Assembly (NCBI GenBank): GCA_910585375.1
Contig: CAJUCZ010000028.1
Location: 1-20,319, forward strand
DNA: 20,319 nucleotides
Source of the DNA: an uncultured Alphaproteobacteria bacterium
GTDB taxonomy: Bacteria > Pseudomonadota > Alphaproteobacteria > RF32 > CAG-239
Reading direction: 5' to 3'
Under the pieces are notes generated by a model. It saw nothing but the letters and a program-made list of their open reading frames with translations. It was not told where the DNA came from and made no database searches. Shown one piece after another: positions 15,131 to 20,319 of the stretch; position 1 is the stretch's first letter; each line of letters begins with the position of its first letter. A program made the position numbers and the translations under genes.

Positions 15131-15262
15131 CTATCTTTTCGGATAGGTGTGCGGATATCCGCTGCCCTCAATCGGAGAGGGAGATGCCATCTTTCCACAG
15201 GCGCTAAGCATAAATGTTGCCGCCAAAGCAGCCAGAATTGTGAGCCGGCATATATTTTTCAT
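15131..15262 (-). CDS. LptM-like small lipoprotein
   Basis: This 43-residue product (about MKNICRLTILAALAATFMLS then ACGKMASP) has a Lys/Arg start, a hydrophobic core and the lipobox LSAC with Cys22. The mature part is only 22 residues and ends GYPHTYPKR. A cysteine followed by Gly-Lys, prolines and a YP-x-x-YP tail is characteristic of the LptM (YifL)-type lipoprotein of proteobacteria. In E. coli LptM helps LptD assembly in the outer membrane. AAAGG stands ten bases before the ATG. In alphaproteobacteria this gene usually sits next to lysA or argH. Here it precedes the vWA-phosphatase-kinase triad on the same strand, so cotranscription is likely. Confidence 0.8.
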   Translation of the reverse strand: MKNICRLTILAALAATFMLSACGKMASPSPIEGSGYPHTYPKR

Positions 15263-15355
15263 GACTATAAACCTTTTGCTTGTTTACTTAAATTGAGAAT
15301 AATTATATACTACAAATACAGTAAAGATTAAAAGTAAAAATTAAGTTATTAAGCG

Positions 15356-15889
15356 ATGATAAAAAGAACGGCTTTCATATTTATTTTCAGTCTGTGTTTC
15401 GCTTTTTCGGCTTTTGCAAAAAAAGACGGAAACGTAAATATATATGACCACCCGCGCGAAACGCCGCAAATTCCTTTTTACACGTCTGACGGGCGTGCCG
15501 TTGTTATGGATGATTTTAAAGGAAACTTTGTGTTGCTGATGAACTGGTCGCGGGATTGCAGCCCTTGCGTCAATGAGCTTGAAGGCCTGAACGAATTTTA
15601 CAAACAAACCAAAGACAACGGCATAACGCTGTTGATGCTTTCGCCCTCGCGGGAATGGAAAAATACAGCCGAGCAGCGCCGCTTTCTCAAAGAATATGAT
15701 GCGCCGGATCTGCCTTTTTACACAGATAAAGACGGCAAACTGGCGGCAGCGTTTGGCGTTTTCACTTCGCCCCATACCGTGCTGTTCAATAAGAAAGGGC
15801 AGGAAATCGGCCGGATTCGCGGTTCTGCCGAATGGAACGATCCGCGCGTGATTGAATATATTTACAAACTTAAAGCAGAAAACAACTAA
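15356..15889 (+). CDS. TlpA/ResA-like periplasmic thioredoxin-fold protein
   Basis: This 177-residue protein has a clear signal peptide (MIKRTAFIFIFSLCFAFSAFA, cleavage near residue 21), so it works in the periplasm. The thioredoxin fold follows the TlpA/AhpC-TSA order: the leading PFYTSDGRAVVMDDFKGNFVLLMNW, the redox motif CSPC (Cys68, Cys71), and the cis-proline loop GVFTSPHTVLF (Pro139). The residue before the first cysteine is Asp in place of the usual Trp, while the Trp is displaced four positions earlier. The ATG has only a poor ribosome site. It starts 93 bases from the divergent lipoprotein gene, and the stop is 11 bases before gpt. It probably reduces periplasmic disulfides. The partner is unknown. 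Confidence 0.88.
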   Translation: MIKRTAFIFIFSLCFAFSAFAKKDGNVNIYDHPRETPQIPFYTSDGRAVVMDDFKGNFVLLMNWSRDCSPCVNELEGLNEFYKQTKDNGITLLMLSPSREWKNTAEQRRFLKEYDAPDLPFYTDKDGKLAAAFGVFTSPHTVLFNKKGQEIGRIRGSAEWNDPRVIEYIYKLKAENN

Positions 15890-15900
15890 AGAGAAAATAT

Positions 15901-16338
15901 ATGACTGACAAAATTTATCTCAACTGGGAAGAGTTCCATCGGGACGTAAAAGATCTGTGTGCCAAAATCAGACAAAGCGGGGAATATGACAAACTGGTTG
16001 CCATCAGCCGCGGCGGTCTGATTCCGGCCGGCATTATCGCCTATGAACTGAATATCCGCAATTCTTCCGTCATTAACATTGCCACTTATGTCGGCTCTTC
16101 CCATCTCAAACTTGATGAGGTAGACTGTCCGGAGCATGTTGGCAAAGTTGATGAAAAAACGCTGATTATTGATGATCTGGCTGACAGCGGCCAAACTTTC
16201 AGAGTCATGCGCCGCCAGTTCCCGCAGGGCAGATATGTCACCGTTTATGCCAAAGAAAAAGGCAAGGAAGAAGTTGATCTTTTTGCCAGAGAACTGCCGG
16301 AAAAATGGATTGTTTTCCCGTGGGATGTGGAAGAATAA
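15901..16338 (+). CDS. gpt: Xanthine-guanine phosphoribosyltransferase
   Basis: Gpt salvages guanine and xanthine to GMP and XMP with PRPP. The 145-residue protein shows the type I PRTase signature TLIIDDLADSGQTF (residues 87-100, Asp91-Asp92), VAISRGGLIPAGIIAYEL (33-50), which matches the E. coli Gpt segment, and the C-terminal KWIVFPWDVEE. The Trp-x-x-x-Pro-Trp-Asp ending is a hallmark of Gpt. Its length is close to the 152 residues of E. coli Gpt. It follows the thioredoxin-like gene by 11 bases and ends before a bidirectional terminator. Confidence 0.93.
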   Translation: MTDKIYLNWEEFHRDVKDLCAKIRQSGEYDKLVAISRGGLIPAGIIAYELNIRNSSVINIATYVGSSHLKLDEVDCPEHVGKVDEKTLIIDDLADSGQTFRVMRRQFPQGRYVTVYAKEKGKEEVDLFARELPEKWIVFPWDVEE

Positions 16339-16360
16339 ATTTGTGGGCTGAAAATTAGGA

Positions 16361-16386
16361 AAGGGAGGTTAAAACCTCCCTTTTTT
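16361..16386. terminator. Bidirectional terminator between gpt and the DnaJ-like gene
   Basis: AAGGGAGGTT (16361-16370) pairs with AACCTCCCTT (16373-16382) around a two-base loop, with six T following. The symmetric A/T flanks suit both convergent genes. Confidence 0.9.
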
Positions 16387-17315
16387 CAAAAGTTTCTGAC
16401 AATGCTTTCCGGCATGTCGGCCAAAGCCTTTTCCAGCTCCGGATTCGGTGTCTTGGGTGCTACGATCCGCAACGTAACAATCTCATCGCCCTGGCCGGAA
16501 CGGCCCTTAATGCCTTTGCCCTTCAACCGCAACTTCTCACCACTGGAAGAATAGGGCGGAATGGTTACGGCAACTTTGCCTGAAATTGTCGGAACGGTAA
16601 TCTTGCCGCCCAAAACAGCCTCTTTAATGCTGACGGGAACCTCAATCAGCACATTCAGCCCGTCTGCTTCAAAATAAGGATGCTTGCTGACATTCAGCGT
16701 AATCAGAACGTCGCCGTTTGCCCCGCCGTTCGGACTGGCCATGCCGAGGCCTTTCAGCCGCAAAGTCTGTCCGTCGGTTGTTCCGGCCGGAATCTTGACA
16801 TTAATGTTCTTGCCTTGCAGAGAAACGGATTTTTCTGCGCCGAGTGCGGCTGACAAGAAGTCAATCCGCATGGTGTAAGAAATGTCTTCGCCTTTGCGCG
16901 GCCGTCGCGAAGCTTGGGAAAATCCCTGAAAACCGCCGGCGCCTCCTCCTCCGAATTGAGAAAAAATATCTTCCCCGAAAATGGAAGAAAAATCAAAATT
17001 TCCGGTACCGCCGGCAAAACCGCCGCCAAACGGATTCCCCGAAGCGCCTGCGCCGGAATATGCACCGTAACCGCCTGCACCGAAACCGGTCGGCTTGCCC
17101 TCGGCGTCAATCTCGTTATTGTCGTATTTTTTTCTTTTGTCCTTATCGCCGAGCACTTCATAAGCGGCATTGACTTCTTTAAACTTTTCGGCCGCTTCTT
17201 TGTTGTCTTTGTTCAAATCGGGATGATATTTGCGCGCCAGTTTCCGAAAAGCCGATTTTATTTCGGAATCCGAAGCCGTTTTTGTAACGCCTAAAACCTG
17301 ATATAAGTCTTTCAT
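16386..17315 (-). CDS. DnaJ/CbpA-type J-domain co-chaperone
   Basis: This 309-residue class B J-protein has a J domain at residues 1-65 with the HPD motif at 31-33 (ARKYHPDLNKDNKEAAEKFKEVNAAYEVL in two parts). A long Gly/Phe-rich linker (about 75-135) follows, and then the DnaJ C-terminal substrate domains (KGEDISYTMRIDFLSAALG, VKIPAGTTDGQTLRLKGLG, DVLITLNVSKHPYFEADGLN). The cysteine-rich zinc domain of true DnaJ is absent. It would stimulate DnaK ATPase. I chose ATG 17315 because the three extra residues from 17324 begin with TTG. CbpA is the nearest named type, but orthology is not certain. Confidence 0.93.
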   Translation of the reverse strand: MKDLYQVLGVTKTASDSEIKSAFRKLARKYHPDLNKDNKEAAEKFKEVNAAYEVLGDKDKRKKYDNNEIDAEGKPTGFGAGGYGAYSGAGASGNPFGGGFAGGTGNFDFSSIFGEDIFSQFGGGGAGGFQGFSQASRRPRKGEDISYTMRIDFLSAALGAEKSVSLQGKNINVKIPAGTTDGQTLRLKGLGMASPNGGANGDVLITLNVSKHPYFEADGLNVLIEVPVSIKEAVLGGKITVPTISGKVAVTIPPYSSSGEKLRLKGKGIKGRSGQGDEIVTLRIVAPKTPNPELEKALADMPESIVRNF

Positions 17316-17381
17316 TAATCTCAACCTGCCTTTTTTCTCTTTTATATCATAATATAGGAAGCAGGCCGGTTTATTGCAAGT

Positions 17382-17696
17382 TTATTTATAGCAATTAAAT
17401 TTTGCGCGGCGGGCATTGTTTTTGTAAAGGATAACCTTGTCCAGAAAGGCTTTTTGCCCCGATATTTCCTGACAGTACTGAGTCGCCAGAACCGAAACCT
17501 GATCAATCCGCACATCCGAATATTCATAAGTAATGGAGTTTTCGCTCCGATCCATTATTTTAACCTTGGCGTCAAAGCGGGCAAAGCTCAAAACTTCGGC
17601 TTCAGACAACGGCTGAACGGATTCGCTGGTTGTCTGACAGGCTGCCAGTCCCAGACAACAAAATAAACATGCCGTTTTCAGAAAATTAATTTTCAT
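17382..17696 (-). CDS. Small lipoprotein of unknown function
   Basis: This 104-residue protein has a lipoprotein signal (MKINFLKTACLFCCLG, lipobox LAAC with Cys20), then QTTSESVQPLSEAEV. The mature domain has strand-rich segments (DAKVKIMDRSENSITYEYSD, DQVSVLATQYCQEI) and two further cysteines near the end (about residues 74 and 102) that could form a disulfide. It ends with Lys. I recognise no family. An AAAGGG site precedes the ATG. The upstream 50-residue gene overlaps its start by 11 bases, so translation is probably coupled. Confidence 0.85.
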   Translation of the reverse strand: MKINFLKTACLFCCLGLAACQTTSESVQPLSEAEVLSFARFDAKVKIMDRSENSITYEYSDVRIDQVSVLATQYCQEISGQKAFLDKVILYKNNARRAKFNCYK

Positions 17697-17838
17697 GTTT
17701 AATCCCTTTTTGCAGGCTGATGGCCTGCATCAATAAATCATTTTTGCCTTCCGATGCAAAAACCGATTCCCCCTTCAGGGCAATCACTTTGTTTTTCAGG
17801 GCGGCAATTTGTTTTTCCAAAGTCTTAAGGCTGCTCAC
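17686..17838 (-). CDS. 50-residue coiled-coil protein with GTG start
   Basis: The start is GTG at 17838 with a strong GGAGA ribosome site seven bases upstream, and the stop TAA is at 17688-17686. The product begins SSLKTLEKQIAALKNKVIAL, a regular heptad pattern, and ends SLQKGIKHEN. It is a short soluble coiled-coil candidate with no signal peptide. It overlaps the first 11 bases of the lipoprotein gene in another frame. The ribosome site, the heptads and the overlap support it as a real gene. Its function is unknown. Confidence 0.7.
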   Translation of the reverse strand: MSSLKTLEKQIAALKNKVIALKGESVFASEGKNDLLMQAISLQKGIKHEN

Positions 17839-17893
17839 AGATTCTCTCCGCAAAATTAATAAAACTGATTACAATCAGGATAGCAACTTTCTC

Positions 17894-17908
17894 TTAAACA
17901 AAGTTTAA
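17894..17908. promoter_or_regulatory. Small palindrome upstream of the GTG-start gene
   Basis: TTAAAC-AAA-GTTTAA is a perfect 6-3-6 palindrome in the AT-rich gap between 17839 and 17947. A minus-strand TTGACT (17914-17909) overlaps its edge. It could be an operator, but the case is weak. Confidence 0.25.
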
Positions 17909-17947
17909 AGTCAAGAATTTTTGTGCGAAGAATCTGATTTTACGATA

Positions 17948-18298
17948 TTATTTCAAAATATCATAAATATCTTTTCCGGCTCTTTCCAAAACCCGAAGCA
18001 CCTGTTTGTTCTTGCCGTTTTTGCTGCGCGTGTTGGAAAGTTTGTTCAACATTCCTTGCAGCTGCTGCACAAAACGTTCGTTCTGCCGCAGGCTCTGTAT
18101 ATCGGCCAGCGTTTCTTCATCGTCAATTTTATAGTTAACCACCGCTTTGAGCGTTGCCAGATACATGGCGTCTTTTTGCGAACTGAAAGCCGTCATGGAA
18201 GAAGTCCGGATAAATTCGGAATTGGCCTTTTGTGCCTGTGCCGGATAAAAAGCCGCAGACATCAAAAAAAACAAAACCGCGCTAAAATACACTTTCAT
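17948..18298 (-). CDS. Small exported protein of unknown function
   Basis: From ATG 18298 this gives 116 residues. This ATG has a strong AGGGGAAG ribosome site, while the longer reading from 18433 runs through the divergent gene and lacks one. The signal peptide MKVYFSAVLFFLMSAAFYPAQA is followed by QKANSEF, with cleavage near residue 22. The mature part is charged and helical (EETLADIQSLRQNERFVQQLQGMLNKLSNTR in pieces) and ends with a basic stretch and RVLERAGKDIYDILK. I recognise no family. It is monocistronic, divergent from the ELM1-family gene, and periplasmic by its signal. Confidence 0.82.
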   Translation of the reverse strand: MKVYFSAVLFFLMSAAFYPAQAQKANSEFIRTSSMTAFSSQKDAMYLATLKAVVNYKIDDEETLADIQSLRQNERFVQQLQGMLNKLSNTRSKNGKNKQVLRVLERAGKDIYDILK

Positions 18299-18375
18299 TT
18301 TTCTTCCCCTTGTCTTGTTATATTTTATAATATAATATGCAGGTAATTTCATTTTTGCCAGAGGTAAATAAAATA

Positions 18376-19344
18376 ATGGAAAAAAAAGTTTGGGTATTGA
18401 TTGATGACCGTGCCGGCAGCAACAGTCAGGCACGCGGGGTTGCCAAAATTCTGGGCTGGCCGGCGGAAGAAAAACAACTTATTTATGACGGCTGGGCCAA
18501 ACTGCCAAACTTTTTAAAAGGGGCAACGCTTGTCGGAATCAAAGCGGAATCCCGCCAAAACCTGCAACAGCCTTATCCTGATCTGGTTATTTCCGCCAGC
18601 CGCCGTACGGCACCGGTTGCCCGCTGGATAAAAAGAAAATCGGCCGGAAAAACCAAAATCGTCCAACTGATGCACCCCGGAAACGCCGGTTTGGCGGAAT
18701 TTGACCGCGTGTTTATTCCGGAACATGATCAGGGCAAAAAAATGGGCAAAAACGTGCAGAAAGTCATTGGTTGCGCCCATAAAATCACACCGGATTTTTT
18801 GGCTGAAGCCAAAGAAAAATGGCAGGCGGTTTTTGCTTCTTTGCCGCAGCCCCGAACCGCGGTTATTGTCGGCGGTGCCATAAAATCCTCGCCTTTCAGT
18901 ATGGAAAACGCTTTAGATCTGGCAGAAAGAATTAAAAGCTACAAACAAAAATACGGCGGTTCAATTCTGATTACCACATCGCGCCGAACCGGTCTGGCCG
19001 CGCAGGAAAAAATCATGCGGGAACTGAAAGATTTTCCTGCCTATACTTATCTTTGGGGCGTTGACAAAGGGGATAATCCTTACGGCGGTTATTTGGCTTG
19101 CGCCGATGATATCATCGTAACCGGCGATTCTGTCAGTATGTGCTGCGAGGCTTGCGGCACAGGCAAAAAAGTTTTGGTATTTCAGGGAAAAAACTGGCTG
19201 ACCCCGAAACACAAACGCTTCATTGCATCACTTTTTAATAAGGGTTATGCTTTTCCGCTGGAAGATGAATATGATTATGACGGCGATTTTGACCGCTATA
19301 ATCCGGCAGATATTATTGCCGCCGAAATTAAAAAGATTTTTTAG
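18376..19344 (+). CDS. ELM1-family (DUF1022) protein
   Basis: This 322-residue protein matches the ELM1 family, which has a two-domain glycosyltransferase-like fold and includes plant mitochondrial fission factor ELM1. Typical pieces are VWVLIDDRAGSNSQARGVAKILGW at the start, VISASRRTAPVARWIKRK, QLMHPGNAGLAEFDRVFIPEHD, ILITTSRRTG and the late VTGDSVSMCCEACGTGKKV. The last resembles the donor-binding segment of GT-B enzymes, with Glu and Gly-Thr-Gly. Bacterial members are common in alphaproteobacteria, and their biochemical role is not settled. The ATG at 18376 is preferred over 18337 because GAGG lies upstream. There is no signal peptide or membrane span. It lies alone, 78 bases from the divergent exported-protein gene. 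Confidence 0.88.
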   Translation: MEKKVWVLIDDRAGSNSQARGVAKILGWPAEEKQLIYDGWAKLPNFLKGATLVGIKAESRQNLQQPYPDLVISASRRTAPVARWIKRKSAGKTKIVQLMHPGNAGLAEFDRVFIPEHDQGKKMGKNVQKVIGCAHKITPDFLAEAKEKWQAVFASLPQPRTAVIVGGAIKSSPFSMENALDLAERIKSYKQKYGGSILITTSRRTGLAAQEKIMRELKDFPAYTYLWGVDKGDNPYGGYLACADDIIVTGDSVSMCCEACGTGKKVLVFQGKNWLTPKHKRFIASLFNKGYAFPLEDEYDYDGDFDRYNPADIIAAEIKKIF

Positions 19345-19370
19345 CCTTTCTTAAAACCATAAAAATCCGC

Positions 19371-19401
19371 TTGCATTGACGGTGGATTCGTTTAATATAA
19401 T
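19371..19401 (+). promoter_or_regulatory. Promoter of the structured RNA
   Basis: TATAAT is at 19396-19401. Upstream hexamers are TTGCAT (19371-19376, gap 19) and TTGACG (19376-19381, gap 14), neither ideally spaced. Transcription would start about 19407-19409, inside CCCGCAGTC. Confidence 0.5.
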
Positions 19402-19404
19402 ACC

Positions 19405-19567
19405 CGCAGTCCGGAGACGGGCTGTGGTGTCTAGAAAACATCTTGAAAACAAAATTCCGCTTAGGCGGAGTGCGGTCAAATAAGCGTGCTTGCATGACGA
19501 ATAGCCGTGACTGCGTTTTCACAGTTTTCTAGCTCCGCCACCTTAATTTTTAAGGTGGTTTTGTTTT
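19405..19567 (+). ncRNA. Structured RNA: attenuator-like leader of the HTH gene or stand-alone sRNA
   Basis: Between promoter and gene there is no ORF, but there are many perfect pairings. CGCAGTC (19405-19411) pairs with GACTGCG (19509-19515), CTAGAAAAC (19431-19439) with GTTTTCTAG (19524-19532), and TCCGC with GCGGA (19456-19469). The RNA ends in a terminator, CCACCTTAA (19538-19546) with TTAAGGTGG (19550-19558) then T4-G-T4. Competing pairs exist: GGCGGAG (19464-19470) with CTCCGCC (19533-19539), and TAGCTCC (19530-19536) with GGAGCTA (19579-19585), the ribosome site of the next gene. Mutually exclusive folds, a terminator and ribosome-site masking point to a cis-acting regulator. A separate small RNA is also possible. 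I cannot match it to a named family. Confidence 0.6.
19538..19567 (+). terminator. Terminator inside the leader of the HTH gene
   Basis: A perfect 9-bp stem (19538-19546 with 19550-19558) with a three-base loop is followed by TTTTGTTTT. It lies 26 bases before the ATG of the next gene, so transcription of that gene needs read-through from the upstream promoter. Confidence 0.85.
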
Positions 19568-19592
19568 AACAAAACTAAGGAGCTAAAAAGAA

Positions 19593-19934
19593 ATGGGAAA
19601 ATTTTATTATCATACGACGGCGCAAGACCATTTAAGAAATTTCAACAAGACATTAGGGTTTGCTTTGTTTTTTGAACGCCATGAACGGCAGCTTCGTGTG
19701 TGGCAGGTATGTAAAAAACTGAAAATAACGGAACGGGAATTGGATGATATCGAACTCGGTCGCGGCGTTTTGAAATTAAATGTGCTTAAAAAGATGTTGA
19801 AGTATTATAACAGAAGAATAGAACTGCGCTTGGTTGCACCGGATCCAAATGAACCGGATAACGCCGAACCGGAAGAATTTTACGAAGCCCTTGACGGCAG
19901 TTTTGAAGCCTTGGAAGAAGAGATAGAGGGTTAA
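19593..19934 (+). CDS. Small helix-turn-helix (XRE-like) protein
   Basis: This is a 113-residue protein. Residues about 30-80 fit a Cro/CI-type five-helix fold: ERQLRVWQVCKKLKITERELDDIELGRGVLKLNVLKKMLKYYNRRIEL, read in two parts, with the turn around KITERELDDIE. The tail (from about 84) is strongly acidic and Pro/Glu-rich (DPNEPDNAEPEEFYEALDGSFEALEEEIEG in parts). No peptidase or toxin domain is fused. The ribosome site AAGGAG at 19577-19582 is inside GGAGCTA, which can pair with the upstream RNA. It probably binds DNA, but target and role are unknown. It ends at a strong terminator. Confidence 0.8.
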   Translation: MGKFYYHTTAQDHLRNFNKTLGFALFFERHERQLRVWQVCKKLKITERELDDIELGRGVLKLNVLKKMLKYYNRRIELRLVAPDPNEPDNAEPEEFYEALDGSFEALEEEIEG

Positions 19935-19938
19935 ATAC

Positions 19939-19966
19939 AAAAGCGGGAGGAAATCCCGCTTTTTTT
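19939..19966 (+). terminator. Terminator after the HTH gene
   Basis: AAAAGCGGGA (19939-19948) pairs with TCCCGCTTTT (19954-19963) around GGAAA, with a T-run continuing. Confidence 0.92.
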
Positions 19967-20149
19967 CTTCCCTCTTCAAAGCACATGCTTTCTCACAAAC
20001 TTTGCCATAGCACCGCGATCTCTGGAGCACCGTACATGCTGACGCCTCACCCGCCGGGTGCGGCCGCGGGTCTCATGGCACTGACAAACCGATCGCCGCC
20101 GCCGTTCAGCCGCCGTACCGGTCACCCTCGGGCTCTTTTTTTCTTGTCT

Positions 20150-20171
20150 TTGCCGGACTTTGATCCGGCAA
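20150..20171. repeat. REP-like palindrome
   Basis: TTGCCGGA (20150-20157) and TCCGGCAA (20164-20171) enclose CTTTGA and are followed by TCCATC. The string resembles the short intergenic palindromes common in alphaproteobacterial genomes (TTGCCGG..TTGATCCGGCAATCC). Only one copy is visible in this window. Confidence 0.5.
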
Positions 20172-20233
20172 TCCATCTCACAACCGGCACGGCTTGTGTA
20201 CCCTTTGTGAATAGTTAAAAGTGAAGCACTACA

Positions 20234-20265
20234 CCCCTCAAGCCTGAGGGGATGGGGGAGTTGAC
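20234..20265 (+). mobile_element. Hairpin resembling an IS200/IS605-type end
   Basis: CCCCTCA (20234-20240) and TGAGGGG (20245-20251) form a 7-bp hairpin with loop AGCC, followed by ATGGGGGAGTTGAC. A sub-terminal hairpin followed by a G-rich GGAGTTGAC run resembles right ends and omega-RNA 3' parts of tnpB-bearing elements. No transposase or TnpB gene is present beside it, so this could be a remnant, a non-autonomous element or chance. Confidence 0.25.
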
Positions 20266-20319
20266 CCGCCCGATTACCGAATGATTTCTTAGCTTTTGGC
20301 CCAAAGAGGCGAATATTAA

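Larger units (their letters stand above)
19980..20319. other. GC-rich tail without a convincing gene
   Basis: These 340 bases contain only short frames on both strands, with arginine/proline-rich products and no ribosome sites. Base composition is distinctly richer in G+C than the rest, especially 20035-20130. It holds the compact palindrome CACCCG-C-CGGGTG (20048-20060) and two longer hairpins listed separately. The window ends here, so any gene to the right is cut off. Confidence 0.6.

Noticed and set aside
18299..18433. Longer start for the small exported protein
   Set aside because: It would hide the signal peptide, overlap the divergent gene and lacks a ribosome site; ATG 18298 has AGGGGAAG.
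19405..19567. tmRNA, 6S, SRP RNA or type III toxin-antitoxin RNA
   Set aside because: No tag reading frame, tRNA-like acceptor or TPsiC arm, no SRP GGAAGCA-type core, no long rod with a central bubble, no tandem repeats, and the downstream protein is an HTH factor and not a ToxN-type nuclease.
19985..20218. 77-residue plus-strand frame in the GC-rich tail, and the 66-residue minus-strand frame
   Set aside because: No ribosome site, Pro/Arg-rich composition produced by GC bias, and the frames run through palindromes.
1..20319. CRISPR array, tRNA or rRNA genes, prophage genes
   Set aside because: No spaced direct repeats, no cloverleaf or rRNA signature and no structural phage genes could be seen by reading both strands.

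Overview
The window looks like a chromosomal segment of a Gram-negative alphaproteobacterium with moderate to low GC. Three things support Gram-negative: a 16-strand-type porin, LolA, and several lipoprotein or Sec signal peptides. The alphaproteobacterial reading rests on a permease-free regulatory PTS (mannose-family EIIA next to HPr), an ELM1-family protein and an LptM-like lipoprotein ending in YPHTYPKR. The exact genus cannot be read from the sequence; a host-associated Rhodospirillales-like lineage is an inference.

Left part, 118-6158, plus strand. A strong promoter drives a five-gene run: an unknown 139-residue protein, EIIA(Man), HPr, an orphan beta-class DNA adenine methyltransferase and an HD-domain phosphohydrolase. 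Next comes an unrecognised exported protein with a HEXXH motif, then a 43-residue Lys/Ser-rich protein ending in GCGCAE and a clear terminator. A lolA-xth pair closes the block at a bidirectional terminator.

Middle, 6178-8916. On the minus strand a porin is followed 9 nt later by an OmpR-type response regulator with no kinase beside it. Divergently there is a short, ammonia-type NAD synthetase.

8920-15262, minus strand. This holds an AT-rich, all-helical protein with an internal duplication, a nitronate-monooxygenase-family flavoprotein, and a tightly packed triad: vWA protein, PP2C phosphatase and membrane-anchored atypical Ser/Thr kinase. The triad corresponds to E. coli YegL-YegK-YegI and to the TerY-P triad. 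A tiny LptM-like lipoprotein gene sits just upstream of it.

Right part, 15356-19934. It contains a TlpA-like thioredoxin protein and Gpt (plus), a DnaJ/CbpA-type co-chaperone (minus), a GTG-started 50-residue protein overlapping a small lipoprotein gene (minus), a small exported protein (minus) and an ELM1-family protein (plus). Then comes a structured RNA of about 160 nt with a promoter and terminator, directly ahead of a small helix-turn-helix gene whose Shine-Dalgarno can pair with the RNA. The last 350 bases hold no convincing gene; they are GC-rich and carry several palindromes, one resembling an alphaproteobacterial REP and one resembling an IS200/IS605 end.

The best candidates for uncommon biology are the leader RNA at 19405-19592 and the kinase/phosphatase/vWA triad with its lipoprotein. 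The porin-regulator pair and the HEXXH protein come next.
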